Notes: generated by a model from the sequence alone, not told the origin. A stretch of DNA of 64,000 bases from Tigriopus japonicus (GCA_010645155.1 CM021319.1:5150018-5214017), one strand, 5' to 3'. Counted from the stretch's first letter, positions 11,850 through 23,850 are shown. Made by a program: numbers and translations.

Positions 11850-14800
11850 AATGAGTTTTAAGGACGGGCGAGTTTAAAGGCCGGCCAAATTTTTGCAGAT
11901 GGGCAAGTGTTGTGAACTGGCGAGTTTTGTTGACGGGTGAGTTTTGATGATGTGTGAGTTTTGATGATGTGTGAGTTTTGAGGATGGGCGAGTGTTGATA
12001 ACGGATGAGTGTTGATGACAGGCAAGTGTTGATGAAGGGCAAATGTTGATGCGGGCAAGTGTTGATGAAGAGTGAGTGCTGATGACGGATGAGTTTTGAG
12101 GATTGGCAAATGTTGATGACAGGCGAGTGTTGATGTCGGGCAATTGTTGTTGCCGGGTGAGTTTTGAGGATGGCCGAGTGTTGATGACGGGCATGTGTTG
12201 ATGACGGGCAAGTGTTGATGACGGTCGAGTGTTGATGACGGACAAGTGTTGATGACAGGCAAGTGTTGATGACGGGCAAGTGTTGATGACGGGCAAGTGT
12301 TGATGACGAGCAAGTGTTGATGACGGACGAGTGTTAATGATGGGTGAGTGTTAAGGACGGGCGAGTTTTAAGGAAGGGCAAGTGTTGAGTATGGGTGAGT
12401 GTTGATGATGGGCAAGTGTTGATGACGGGCGAATGTTGATGATGGATGAGATTTGATGACAAATGAGTTTTGAGGATGGGCAAATGTTGATATGGGCAAG
12501 TGTTGATGACGAGTGAGTGCTGAGGAGGGGCAAGTGTTGAGGACGGGCAAGTTTTTAGGATGGGTGAGTGTTGATGACAAGCAAGTGTTGATGACGGGTG
12601 AGTTTTGAGGATGGGCAAGTGTTGATGACGAGTGAGTTTTGATGATGGGTGAGTTTTTAGGATGGGCGAGTGTTGATGACGGGCAAAAGTTGATGAAAGG
12701 CAAGTGTTGATGACGGGCGAGTGTTGATGATGGGCAAGTGTTGATGACGGGCAAGTGTTGATGACGAGCAAGTGTTGATGCTGGGCGAATGTTGATGATG
12801 GACGAGTGTTGATGACGGACAAGTGTTGATGACGGACAAGTGTTGATGACGGATGAGTTTTGAGGATGGGCAAATGTTGGTGGCAGGCAAGTGTTGATGA
12901 CGGGCAAGTGTTGATGATGGGCAAGTGTTGATGACGGGAAAGTGTTGATAACGGACGAGTGTTGATGACGGGAAAGTGGTAATGACGGACAAATGTTGAT
13001 GACGAGCAAGTGTTGATGACGGACGAGTGTTAATGACGGATGAGTGTTAAGGACGGACGAGTTTTGAGGACAGGCAAGTGTTGAGTATGGCTGAGTGTTG
13101 ATGATGGGTGAGTGTTGATGACGGGCGAGCGTTGATGACGGATGATTTTTGATGACGAATGAGTTTTGAGGATGCGCAAATGTTGATACAGTCAAGTGTT
13201 GATGACGGGTGAGTTTTTAGGATGGGCGAGTGTTGATGACGAGCAAGTGCTGATGACGGCAAGTGTTGATGACGGATGATTTTTGAGGATGGGCAAATGT
13301 TGATGACAGGCGAGTGTTGATGACGGGCGAATGATGATGACGGGCAAGTGTTGATGACGGGCAAGTGTTGATGATGGAAGAGTGTTGATGATGGATAGGT
13401 GTTGTTGACGGGCGAGTGTTGATGACAGACGAGTGTTGAGGACGGGCAAGTGTTGAGGACGGGCGAGTTTTTAGGATGGGTGAGTGTTGATGACGAGTGA
13501 GTGTTGATGATGGGTGAGTTTTTAGGATGGGCGAGTGTTGATGACGGGCAAAAGTTGATGAAAGGCGAATGTTGATGATGGACGAGTGTTGATGACGGGC
13601 AAGTGTTGATGACGGACAAGTGTTGAAGACGGATGAGTTTTGAGGATGGGCAAATAATGGTGGCAGGCAAGTGCTGATGACGGGCAAGTGTTGATGATGG
13701 GCAAGTGTTGTGAACCAGCAAGTCTTGATGACGGGTGAGTGTTGATGATGGGCAAGTGTTGTGAACCAGCAAGTCTTGATGACGGGTGAGTGTTGATGAT
13801 GGGCAAGTGTTGATGATGGGCAAGTGTTGATGACGGGCAAGTGTTGATGGCGGGCAAGTGTTGATGCTGGGCAAATGTTGATGATGGGCAAGTGTTGATG
13901 ACGGGCAAGTCTTGAGGATGGGCAAATGTTTGTGGCAGGCAAGTGTTGATGACTGGCAAGTGTTGGTGACGGACCAGTGTTGATGATGGATAGGTGTTGT
14001 TGATGGGCGAGTGTTGATGACAGACGAGTGTTGAGGACGGGCAAGTGTTGAGGACGGGCAAGTTTTTAGGATGGGTGAGTGTTGATGACAAGCAAGTGTT
14101 GATGACGGGTGAGTTTTGAGGATGGGCAAGTGTTGATGACGAGTGAGTTTTGATGATGGGTGAGTTTTTAGGATGGGCGAGTGTTGATGACGGGCAAAAG
14201 TTGATGAAAGGCAAGTGTTGATGACGGGCGAGTGTTGATGATGGGCAAGTGTTGATGACGGGCAAGTGTTGATGACGAGCAAGTGTTGATGCTGGGCGAA
14301 TGTTGATGATGGACGAGTGTTGATGACAGGCAAGTGTTGATGACGGACAAGTGTTGATGACGGACAAGTGTTGATGACGGATGAGTTTTGAGGATGGGCA
14401 AATGTTGGTGGCAGGCAAGTGTTGATGACGGGCAAGTGTTGATGATGGGCAAGTGTTGATGACGGGAAAGTGTTGATTACGGACGAGTGTTGATGACGGG
14501 AAAGTGGTAATGACGGACAAATGTTGATGACGGGAAAGTGTTGATGACGGACAAATGTTGATGATGGAAGAGTTTTGAGTACGGGCAAGTGTTGATAACA
14601 GGCGAGTATTGATGACTGACAAGTGTTGATGACGGATGAGTTTTGAGGACTGGCAAGTGTTGATGACGGACCAGTGTTGATGATGGATAAGTGTTTAGGA
14701 TGCGCAAGTGTTGAGGATGGGCGGGTGAGTATTGAGGATGGGCGAGTGTTGATGGCGGATGAGTGTAGATGAGGGATGAGTTTTGAGGATGGGAGGGTGT

Positions 14801-14912
14801 TGAGGACAGGCGAGTTTTGAGGATGGGCGAGTATTGTGAATGGGTGAGTTTTAAGGACAGGTTAGTGTTGAGGATGGGCAAGTGTTTAGAATGGGCGAGT
14901 GTTGAGGACGGT
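11850..14912. repeat. 17-bp minisatellite, about 3.06 kb (about 180 units)
   Basis: The unit is GTGTTGATGACGGGCAA, with recurring variants such as GTTTTGAGGATGGGCAA and GTGTTGATGACGGATGA. The purine strand is +. Seventeen is not a multiple of three, so three units (51 bp) encode the same 17 residues in every - strand frame (MPVINTCPSSTLARHQH, circularly permuted). That explains long open frames in all three - frames (the longest 513 codons, 14588-13047). A higher-order block recurs: about 12576-13005 matches about 14086-14530. A 51-53-bp block with GTGAACCAGCAAGTCTTG occurs twice at 13700-13800. I do not regard the frames as genes. Confidence 0.95.
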
Positions 14913-15964
14913 AATGCATCGCAACTGACCAGAGCAGAGCTCTCTAAAAACCCAATTAGCTCCTCCATCTCAATGCACTACAATGTGTGTTCTCCCAGCC
15001 CGCCATTCCTAATCGGATCTCTGAGACAATGCTTGGGGTAATAATAAAATAACATTTTATTCTCATTCTCAATTAATATATTTTTGTTGACTTAAACATA
15101 AATACAGGTTCTTAACCTCAAAACTGCCGTTTTTTAGACGGCGATTTTTGAGGATGGCCAAGTTCCTAACTTTCAATGTTCAGTTTATAAGATGTTGAGG
15201 GTCAAACATTGTTCACCACACCTGCATGTCCCAGAGATATGCAGGGAAAATCTTTGGTTTTGCCAGTTTGACCTGAGCACTGAAAAAATAGCCTTTTTCT
15301 AAACCTGGTTTTATTGGTCGAGTGTTTTTGTTGATTTTAAAGCTCAAGGAACTTAGGCTCTGGCACTGCACTTACTTTTTCGAAATAGCATAGTTTCATT
15401 GCTCATATTTCTGGAACAAGTTCAAAAAAGGGTTAAACGGGCAAAACTTGGGAGAGTTAATTGCATAACATATTTGTTTGTTGCAAATATTGCAAGCTTT
15501 CCAGGCAGATGAAGTGTGTTTCATCTTGCTTCTAGATGTATTCAGTTTTCTGTTGTACCCAGTGAGCTATTGTATTCAGTTGTCTGTTGTACTCAAGATC
15601 CTTGCCACCTTTTTAAAATATTTTAGATTTATAAGAAATATTATTTGGGCCCTTATGATTGTTTTGGGGTCTCAATTATGGCTCACGACAAGCTGGCCAT
15701 TATGTTTAAGTATGTTACTGTAGCGTTGTCTGCTGTCTCTTGTCGGCCCCCATTGGAAACCCAACAAAAAGTGCGGGAACTCCTTCCCCTTGTTAAAGAT
15801 TTCCTTGGTCAGGAGCAAAGTAAAGTATCCCTTGGATGCACAGACCACAGACCATATAATGGCTAGACCTCGCTTCATGCGAGAAAGAAGAACTAAGCCC
15901 AGCTTGAAAAAATAAAGGCTTGGGAAACCCCATCAGTAGGATCCGGAAAAAATATTTGCAAAAA
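14913..15964. other. unassigned stretch right of the minisatellite
   Basis: A stray minisatellite-like unit (cgatttttgaggatggccaag) sits at about 15141-15161, away from the array. No gene is recognised. Confidence 0.4.
15846..15887 (+). repeat. left-end fragment of the 50.1-kb MITE family
   Basis: About 41 bp starting ACAGACCATATAATGGCTAG is nearly identical to the left terminus of the element at 50090. No matching right end was found nearby, so this is a truncated copy or solo end. Confidence 0.8.
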
Positions 15965-16445
15965 AGTGACAAAATATCCAATATATATTTTCTTCAAAAG
16001 GCCAAAATATTTGGAAAAAAAGCCGAATATTTAAGAAATATTCTTTTTGACAAGGTCATTATTTGGTATTTTTGTCCGTGTGCACCGATTTTCCAAATTC
16101 GTCTCTGGTGAATTTGATGCATTTGGCCGTTTTTTGGAGGCATACTTGAATCTAATTGATTCAAAAATATAATTTGCAATTTGCATCAATAGATGGCGCA
16201 GTTTTTTTTCATGGATGACAGTAGTTGGATGTGAATGTCTATAATCTTAGTACAAATGCCATTTTGTAGAGGTTTTTGTATTTTTGGTGCATTTTTGGTA
16301 AGTCCTATTGAGCATTGGCCGTGCATTTATTTTCTTTAATTTTGCTTAAAAAAAAATTTCTGACTCAAATATTCGAGAATATATTTAATTTTTCTTGAAA
16401 AAGCCAAAATATTTCAAAATTCGACGAAAAATGGATAAATATTTT
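15965..16445 (+). repeat. dispersed repeat A, copy 1
   Basis: Diverged direct-orientation relative of 32562-33062. Shared landmarks in order are GACAAAATAT, TTGTCAAAAAATA-type sequence, the GATNGCGCAGTTT block, GTACAAATGCC-TTTTGTAGA and TTGGTAAG-CCTA. No open frame is conserved. The family is unknown. Confidence 0.6.
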
Positions 16446-17790
16446 TTCAAGTTACAATGGTCAGTTGTCGGTTTTGATGGGTTCAATGATCTACTTTTTT
16501 CCTTTGATCTCTTGAATTCCATCAATGACAGAGATTACCATGGTGAGTGGAAAGATTAATAGTTTTTTGCTTTCGCTGCTTTTCAACGTGCATTTTCAAT
16601 CTTTAGATGCAGAGATCTGAACGCCAATCTATTAAGATGGAAACGTCTGAATATTCGGCACATTAATGGAAAAGCTCTGTTTCAAAGCATCCCTTCTACC
16701 GTTCATATCTCATTTTTCTCGAAATATATTCGATCAAGGCATTTGGCGGAACTCATCTTTAATTTTGGCAAGAATTTTACGCACTTCAAGAAGTTTGGTC
16801 AAGATCGAGAGAATTTTTTTTTCAACTTTCTGGCTAGCATTGTAGAGTGGGAGGTTAGTCCGGACGGGTATATTCCCATTTCGAAAACGGCATCGCTGTC
16901 TTCCAAAAATTAGAAGAGTTTGTGATTTTGCGTAATCTCTCCCAACACCTTGGTGTAGCAACCGGAGCAAAGAATGTTTTGGTTTTTTCTATTGATTCTG
17001 ATCTGACTCAGTATGTCCACGTTGCCCTTAGTAGCTTGTCAAAGAGCTATAGAGTTAAACCTTCACAAAAGGTGGGTAAGGCTAAGTTTAAGTTCTAAGA
17101 TGAACACTGGGCCCTTTTTGTCGAAAGATTAGGAGATTTGGATTTGATTTCAACTTTGAACCATCCATAAATGAAGCCATAAATAGGGCGATTTCAATTT
17201 TTGATACATGTTTTGTTAAGTCTAGGTCCAAGAAAAAAGCTATTTAACTAAAAACCTTTTAGTTTTAACATTTTTGATTAACTATTTTATCCATACTTAC
17301 GTTCATTTTTGACCCCAAAAGCCGAAAAACGCTGGTTTTATCAATCACACATTACCAATGATTTCGTACAGCTTTTCAACGTCTCGAAAAACTGATTTTA
17401 TGATGTTTTTTTGAGTTTTGAAGAATGTCAAAATATCTCAAAATAATATATTTCAATAAATAGTAATTTGGTAAAATTAATACATAAAAGTAATATTTTT
17501 TGTTCACTCCATTCATCTAAGCAACTTACTTTTGGCTTATTTTTTTTTTACTTTCCCAATTGGTAATTATATTGTGAGTTATAATTTACAAGTATATGAA
17601 GGCCCGAAGATATACTACTTATTTTTGTTGCAACTTTAAAATATAATATCAGTTTGTTTCTTTTATTTGATTTTGACTCTGATTTTGATATCTGTAGATA
17701 TGCCTTGGAAAATGGTTGTCACGATTTTACTGATTGGAATTTGCTTAGCTTTCATCTAGAAGATGGTGCAGGTCTTTTCTGATGTTTTGT
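16446..17790. other. unassigned stretch with an old repeat at 17300-17450
   Basis: Sequence at 17300-17450 is related in inverted orientation to 29690-29850. Landmarks are the GCCGAAAAACGCT segment and a TTTTTGAGTTTT-TCAAAATA-CTCAAAATA segment. No gene is recognised. Confidence 0.4.
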
Positions 17791-17799
17791 GAGAAGGAG

Positions 17800-19188
17800 T
17801 GATGGCAAATTTCTGCAAATTTCTGCGGCTGTTGGCAGAAAATGGCAGAAAGTGGCAGAAAATGACAGAAAGTGGCAGGAAATGGCAGAAAGTGGTAAAA
17901 AATGGCCGCTAATAGACAAAAGTACGCATAGACTGATGTTCAATTACAAATCTGCTTTTGTAGAATGAGATTAAAAGAGTCAAATATATTTAAAGATTAC
18001 ACAAATACTTGAGACAACTAGTTTACCTACAACTACTAACTCAAAATTAAATGTAAACATCATTGTTGTTGCTAAAATAACTAGAATTACACATTGTATT
18101 TGAAAACACGTCTTTACATAAGATATTCCTTAGTTTAAAATCGTCATTCTTTTCATGTGCCATATAGTGATAATAATTCAGACTGAGATAAGAACTTCAA
18201 TTGAAAATATGACGAAAGTTTATGTGAAATAATAAAAAACTAATAAAAAAAGATACTATTATTTTGCAGCTCAAAGTCACTTAAATATTAGATAGTGTTG
18301 AAGTGGGATATAAGAATTAGATTATCCCTATTTCTAGAATGCTTGATGTTTATTAGTTAATAACCTAATTAATTAAACGAATTAATATAAGAATTGTGTC
18401 CCAGAAAGTATTTGTTACAACTTTCTGTAAAGCCCCAATATCGATTTCTCTGAAAAGAAAACAAAAATGACTTGTTTGGTTTTAAAGTAATGCATTTTAA
18501 ACTAATTCGGTTTAAAACAAGCAAGCAACTGCAAATCAGACTTTGTTAAAACAGAATGTTAAGTCGTAATTTATACATCAGACATATTGCAATTGTTGAA
18601 GGTAAGAAAGCCAGTGTTTAATTTCATTTTATATGTGAGTAAAAGAACTTGACTTAAAAATAACCATTATTTTCTTCAAATGCTCCTTGTAAGACTTTGT
18701 TGTAATTGGATTCGAAAAATATACCTTAGGCCTTAGTATTCAAATTTAAAAACGTTTTGCATTTACGATATTTAAACATTATAAAAACCAATAATTCTCA
18801 GCTATTGTGTTCAAATAGTGACCCAGCATTGCAGAATGCAATTACATTCGAGTTCCAACTCTGTGTGTATGAGACGAAATAAAAGTGCTCGATTTGGCTA
18901 CCCTGACTTCGAGGGAAACTCAAAAACGAATCGAGGAGATCGATTTCACGAACTTCTACCTTCCTTCTTCGATGCAATGAGCTTTGGAGGGATGGTAAGG
19001 CCATGGTTAGACATCAAAAGTGCCAAATTTTATCGCTTTAAGTATTGAATATATTGATTTATATGAGTTTCTAGAAAAATTATTTCTGCCATTTTCTGCC
19101 ACTTTTTTCACATGAATAAAAGCCATTTTCTGCCACCAATTTCTACCAGGTGGCAGAAAATGGCTTTTATTCATATGCCATCACTGGG
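17800..19188. mobile_element. possible hAT-like element (about 1.39 kb)
   Basis: The ends read AGTGATGGCAAATTTCTGC and (as reverse complement) AGTGATGGCATATGAATAAA. Both are followed inward by clusters of GGCAGAAAATGGCAG-type repeats (17830-17900 and 19080-19165; the latter is itself palindromic). AGTGATGGC ends and subterminal repeats suit hAT elements. No 8-bp duplication was found, so this stays tentative. No transposase is recognised inside. Confidence 0.4.
18175..18350 (+). repeat. dispersed repeat B, copy 1
   Basis: Matches 25083-25280 in the same orientation, beginning ATTCAGACTGAGATAAGAA. Later shared blocks are GACGAAAGT-TATGTGAAATAAT and GTCACTTAAATATTA. The 25-kb copy begins immediately to the right of a TA-flanked element. 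Confidence 0.75.
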
Positions 19189-20484
19189 GAGAGGCCTTAT
19201 TTAATTCCAAATGAACACCTCTATATTGTACTGGATCTAGGTATGGAATTGTACATGAATAATTTGCGCAGTAAGCCAAACTATTTGAGTGAATCAAAAT
19301 GATCTTTCTGGCTCTTTCTTTTTACCCGAGATGTGCCAGTTTGTGTTTGACGGTTATGGAATGGTAGTAATGTGACATGAATCACATCTTGCTTGATCTT
19401 TGACGTGACAGATCTTCACCATCCTTTTTTTTATTTTTCTTGCCCGAAGAAGCAGGAAAAGAAGAAGACGAAGGAGGAAAGGAATGGAATGGGCAAGGAC
19501 ACCTTCTCTTCAGCCGTCCTGATCAAGCACAGAGGATTACTTAACTGAGATCCCTCTTCTTGATCGGCATTTTTCTCCGACTTTATCAGAGCAGACAGAC
19601 CCATAGTAGGTATGGCAAATAGTTGTGCATCATTGTGTGTATGTGTCGTTGAAGAAGCAAACGTCGAGGCACCCAAGGCATTCGTTCCATCCATCCATCC
19701 GACAATCCGTCCATCCACCCATCCCTTCGTCTGCTGATAGGACCAGGACGGCTAGATATGTACAAGGTACGAGGTGATGTCACACGTTCAATTATTCTTG
19801 ACAAGCAAAAGGACGACCAGACTCAGTCAGACTCGGGATGACAAGATGGACATTGGACAATCAAGTGCAAACTCGTCAGCAACCTTGTTAAGGAAACGTC
19901 GCCAAAATTGATGAACTGATGACGACCATGACAATCGTGGTGGCACTTCGGCGAAAGCCGGGTGAGTCAATTAAAAGGAACTGTATCTTCCCGAGACCCA
20001 AAAATGGGGGCTCGAAACACATGTACAGTATACATACTGACATTCTCCAGAACATAATTTTTCCAAAACCTTACTGCCTGTTAGGTGGTTGCCGACGTGA
20101 TATCAGAAGCTGGATCATACCCTGGCAAGTCAATTATGGACAGGAAATGCCTTTTTACTTGCCGGTCTACAATCAAGAGTAAATTTGAAATGGAAACGAA
20201 TTGATGTGTTTATTCGGTTCCAATTGGACCTATTTGGAAGATGAAACTGGAAGTTCGTTTGCTGAGGACGAAGGAATACTCACAAAGAAGTCTCCACTAA
20301 AAGTTAACAAACAAATGATAGTAGGAGCCGACCAATTAAGGCCAAATCTTCAGTGTTTGATCAAATGATCAGTTTTGAAAAGAACGGATCAAAATCCGGG
20401 TTGCAAATTCCGGCACTGAAATACACTAGCCAAACATGGATTTGTCCCAAAAGATCTCTTGAAAATAACAACAAACACGAAAAA
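19189..20484. other. unassigned stretch with low-complexity CCATCC tract
   Basis: Somewhat GC-richer than its surroundings. It contains (CCAT)n/CCATCC repeats at about 19686-19728. Open frames (19431-19718 -, 19919-20182 +) show no recognised domain. No terminal repeats were found. Confidence 0.4.
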
Positions 20485-20499
20485 TCATGATAGTATTAT

Positions 20500-21215
20500 G
20501 TGTTTCGAGTTGGATTTTTGGCGGAGTTTTGCCATTTTGGTTTTTAGGGTCAAAAATCTGACCACAACTAGATTTTTCAACAGGCAATAGACTTTATCTG
20601 CCATAAAATATGGCAGTACTGCCAACTCGAAGGGGCAGACAGACCTAACATTTTGTTGGACAATTGTCAGGCCCAAGCTGACCTTTGGCTGTGATGTTTT
20701 CCAAGCAGTTGTGCCCAAACAANNNNNNNNNNNNNNNNNNNNNNNNNNNNNNNNNNNNNNNNNNNNNNNNNNNNNNNNNNNNNNNNNNNNNNNNNNNNNN
20801 NNNNNNNNNNNNNNNNNNNNNNNNNNNNNNNNNNNNNNNNNNNNNNNNNNNNNNNNNNNNNNNNNNNNNNNNNNNNNNNNNNNNNNNNNNNNNNNNNNNN
20901 TAATTTTGATTGTAAATGTGAAGGACTAAACAAAATCCAATATAATCATTTTTGGTTCCATCTTAAAAATAGACGCTTCCCAAACTCCAAAAACAGACTT
21001 GCAAAGCAAGAAAATCACACACCCAACTAGGGTATTGTAATATGTAAGCTTATTTTCCCTCTCTCCAATTTATGTTGCACTAACATGGACTTAAATGTCT
21101 TTAGAATGCATAAGACTGTCAAAACTGGTGCTCCATATTACAGTCCAGAAGGGCACATTTTGTTTGACTTAATTATAAGGAACACGCTATCGGTGTCAGT
21201 GTCGACACCATGACG
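20500..21215 (-). repeat. inverted copy of the 54.96-55.64 kb repeat, with an assembly gap inside
   Basis: Reverse complement corresponds to about 55000-55640. Landmarks are CTTCACATTTACAATCAAAA, CACACCCAACTAGGGTATTG, GGTGCTCCATATTACAG-CCAGAAGGGCACATTTTG, and on the other side of the gap TTGTTTGGGCACAACTGC and GGTCAGCTTGGGCCTGACAA. The segment is truncated at about 21215, inside the hAT MITE sequence. Confidence 0.85.
20723..20900. other. assembly gap (178 N)
   Basis: A run of 178 N lies inside a repeat. Flanking sequence aligns in inverted orientation to 55312 on one side and 55490 on the other. The paralogue has 177 bp between those points, nearly the same length as the gap. The gap should therefore hold the right end of the hAT MITE described at 54959-55464. 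Confidence 0.95.
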
Positions 21216-22250
21216 TCACGTTGGGTGCCGGTTGGTACTAAGACAAATGTTGTTAGCAATGCAAGCCATTACATTCACACAACTTCTTTGTTATTCCTCT
21301 ACTTGTACACAAAATATCAAATTCCTCTACGACTCATTTTCTTACATTTTTTCTTTCATATTTTGCTAATGATCAAATATTTTTGAACCCTGAAATATTC
21401 CAGGCCTGCCAAATTGATCTTACTTCCAACCAATATTTCAGTATTTTTGGGGTGGAAAAAAAACAAGTCCTTTTGAGCACTTTCTTACTAACCACAAATT
21501 TCCAAGTAACATTTGCATTGCTAAAGCATTGAAATGGTAATCTTTTATTTTCTGACCATGACCTAACTTTGAACTCTGATCAATACAAATTGGCAACCCT
21601 GAACTGAACAAATAATCTGGAGTCGAACGTTTGAAAATGGACATATGCCAATGCCGGGCGTTTTGAACACTCGAGGATAAAAAATGCCAACTTTAGCATA
21701 AAGAGCATGTCATACACGTGTCAATGCAATCCCGCAAAAATTATCGTACCAAACGACTGGAAAAGTAGGAACAAAAAGTGTTTAGTCGCGCAACAGACCA
21801 TTAATGTGTTTATTGTCCATAAATGAAAATTGTAGCAAATTGAAACTGAAAATTGTCAAGATTGGCTTGAACTGGGTTGATTGTTGGCTCCTGGTGAATA
21901 TATTGACGAACTTGTTGAACACACATTGGTACTTGGATAGTCAGTAATGGCTTTCGAACTGTAGAAAGCAAGGACTCGATCATTGGCGAACTTCCTGATT
22001 GAAATATAAAATAGTCCACCACTTAAATCGATGAAACATGGACGAAAGGAAGGGTATAAGCTGTATAAACCCATTTCTTGGCATCCCACGGCTTCCTTTG
22101 CATCACGAGGTCAGTAAAACCATGATGTCACATCACTTATGAGCATGGTCTGAAGTTTCTCTTATTAAGTCCTTATAAACTTCATTTTGTGGCCCACTAA
22201 CAAACTGTCGATTGACTCTAAATTGATCTCAACAGGTGGAATGAGTTAGA
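21216..22250. other. unassigned stretch
   Basis: AT-rich with short open frames only. No repeat relationship within the window or family was recognised. Confidence 0.4.
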
Positions 22251-22916
22251 TCAGTTGTAAGCTTTATTTTCAAGACCATGGACAAGTTTTTGTTGCTTGA
22301 GTTTTGGTCGTTTCTTGATGGCAATGAAGCACTCGTAGAACTGCTTTCTGTTGAGAAAATACGCACTTTTCAACTCCATGGAATCACAAGAGCCACCCAT
22401 AAAGGCAAAAAGCCATCTTTGGGTACATTTTTCCAACATTTTGATGGAAGAATACTCGAGTAAAGCAGACGTCCTCATTTTGTTTCCTAGACCATCATGG
22501 CTGACTAAGAATTCAGTCTGACTACGTAGCAACAGATTCAAAACATTTCTGTAGTCCAATACAGAAAGCCGGAGGTAACCAACAGTGTCTTTGATTAAGC
22601 AAAACAAAAAGTGAACCCTTGGGTAAAACCCTTTGTCTTTATTTCCTAAACTTTTCAGGTTACCAAAAGATCGTTCCATAATTTGGAAATCTTTCGGAAA
22701 ACTTGAATGTCGCATAATGAGCCTGAATTTGGCCACCCTAAGGCAATTTCTATGTCTTGTTGATTTCGAGAAAGCCCGAAGACATGAGATAAAAAAATAA
22801 AAAAGGATGTCAATTTTGAGTGGTACAGGAATTTGAAAAAATTCCTCCGAACTCTCTGTGATCCAGGTGAATGATTTATCATAATGGCAGTCATTGCTAA
22901 CAACCTTCCGCTTCAA
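22251..22916 (-). CDS. unrecognised 221-codon ORF
   Basis: This is the longest open frame in the window outside the minisatellite. The predicted protein is basic, with hydrophobic stretches near residues 31-47 (PLKIDILFYFFISCLRAF) and repeated aromatic residues. I recognise no domain. In this AT-rich sequence a 221-codon frame is longer than its neighbours, so it might be an exon of an unknown gene or a decayed transposon protein. No splice sites, neighbouring exons or paralogue were identified. Chance remains possible. Confidence 0.3.
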   Translation of the reverse strand: MKRKVVSNDCHYDKSFTWITESSEEFFQIPVPLKIDILFYFFISCLRAFSKSTRHRNCLRVAKFRLIMRHSSFPKDFQIMERSFGNLKSLGNKDKGFYPRVHFLFCLIKDTVGYLRLSVLDYRNVLNLLLRSQTEFLVSHDGLGNKMRTSALLEYSSIKMLEKCTQRWLFAFMGGSCDSMELKSAYFLNRKQFYECFIAIKKRPKLKQQKLVHGLENKAYN

Positions 22917-22929
22917 ATCTTTGCAATGC

Positions 22930-23040
22930 TGACGTGACGTTGATGGGCAACTTCAACACAGGTGTCGGTGTCGGTGTCGGCGTGGGTGTCAACCTTGCGG
23001 TGTCGGTGCCGGAGTCGAGGGCAAAATTACCGCTGTCACC
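22930..23040 (-). repeat. hAT MITE fragment with GTCGGT microsatellite expansion
   Basis: Reverse complement matches 54968-55035 (GACAGCGG, AATTTTGCCCTCGACTCC, TGTGTTGAAGTTGCC, CAACGTC). It differs by several CGACAC units (GGTGTC on +) at about 22960-22990. The + strand frame across it reads a short GVGVGVGV run, a by-product of the repeat. Confidence 0.75.
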
Positions 23041-23562
23041 ATTGACTTCTATTAATACTAGACCGAGTGTAAGCCTAAAAATGTGTCTCCGGTCGCCAAC
23101 TGTTGAGCGGACAAAAGTGCTGGAGCAATTGAAATGTGTGACCAGGCAAATGTCAACCATGCAAGTGATGGGTCAAATGTGGAATTCAGTAATGTTTTTA
23201 GGTCATTCTTTGTTATTGTTGGTGGTCACTTTCGTGAAAGAACCAAAGACGTCACTAGGTGACCATGCCATAGATTTGAATATTACATCTACGAACTTTT
23301 TCGCCAATACATTGAATAAGTCTTTGGTAGGAAGAACACAAATTTAAGCTTTTGCGTTATGTAGGGTTAATCCAATGCATATGTGGACAAAAACTGACTT
23401 GTGGCTTCAAGAACGAGTTTTGAAAAGTTGGTCTTGATTCACATGTTTGGTTACACTAACTGTCCCCTCAACAGTTGTGAGGGAGACATTTTCCTCATGA
23501 ATTCAACGCATTCTGCCCCGCTTGCCAAATCAGCCAGACTAAAGCTTGCACGCTATCTAGTG

Positions 23563-23690
23563 ATTATAATTGATCTAAGGCTGTCACCCATCCCAAGGTT
23601 GAAGTCAAGGTGACTTGTTGTTTGTTTGGGCACAACTTAAGTAACAATCTTCGGAAATATCAAGTTTTCACCTGCAACCTTTGCTCTTCA
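23563..23690 (-). repeat. MITE end plus flank, inverted copy of 54865-54980
   Basis: Reverse complement reads GGTGCAGGTGAAAACTTGA.., AAGTTGTGCCCAA.., CTTCAACC, then GGGATGGGTGACAGCC. This is the same junction between host repeat and hAT MITE left end as at 54951-54975. The MITE had therefore already inserted in this repeat before the repeat was copied, or the two are parts of one larger unit. Confidence 0.75.
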
Positions 23691-23694
23691 ACAT

Positions 23695-23850
23695 TGAATG
23701 GAGAGCATGGCGGGAATATTACACGATGGAACTCGAAATCGAACTAGTTCGAGTGTTGCCTATGGTCCCGGTTTAGGTCTTTCCAAAAAGTTCACTACAA
23801 CCTACCCTTTTTAACAACGATATCTTTCGAGTGAAAACGGGCAGTATCAA
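23695..23850 (-). repeat. LTR-like fragment, inverted relative of 34010-34160
   Basis: The two share GGCGGGAATATTACACGATG, GAACTCGAAATCGAACTAGT, GGTCTTTCCAAAAAGTTCA and a CCC-TTTTTAACA block. The 34-kb copy lies just upstream of a TATA box, polyadenylation signal and tRNA-Ser-type primer site. This is therefore probably a decayed piece of the same LTR family. Confidence 0.65.

Noticed and set aside
11848..14968. Nine or more long - strand open frames (up to 513 codons) that look like a repetitive protein
   Set aside because: All read the 17-bp minisatellite in different frames. The same peptide arises in each frame, so they are by-products of the repeat.
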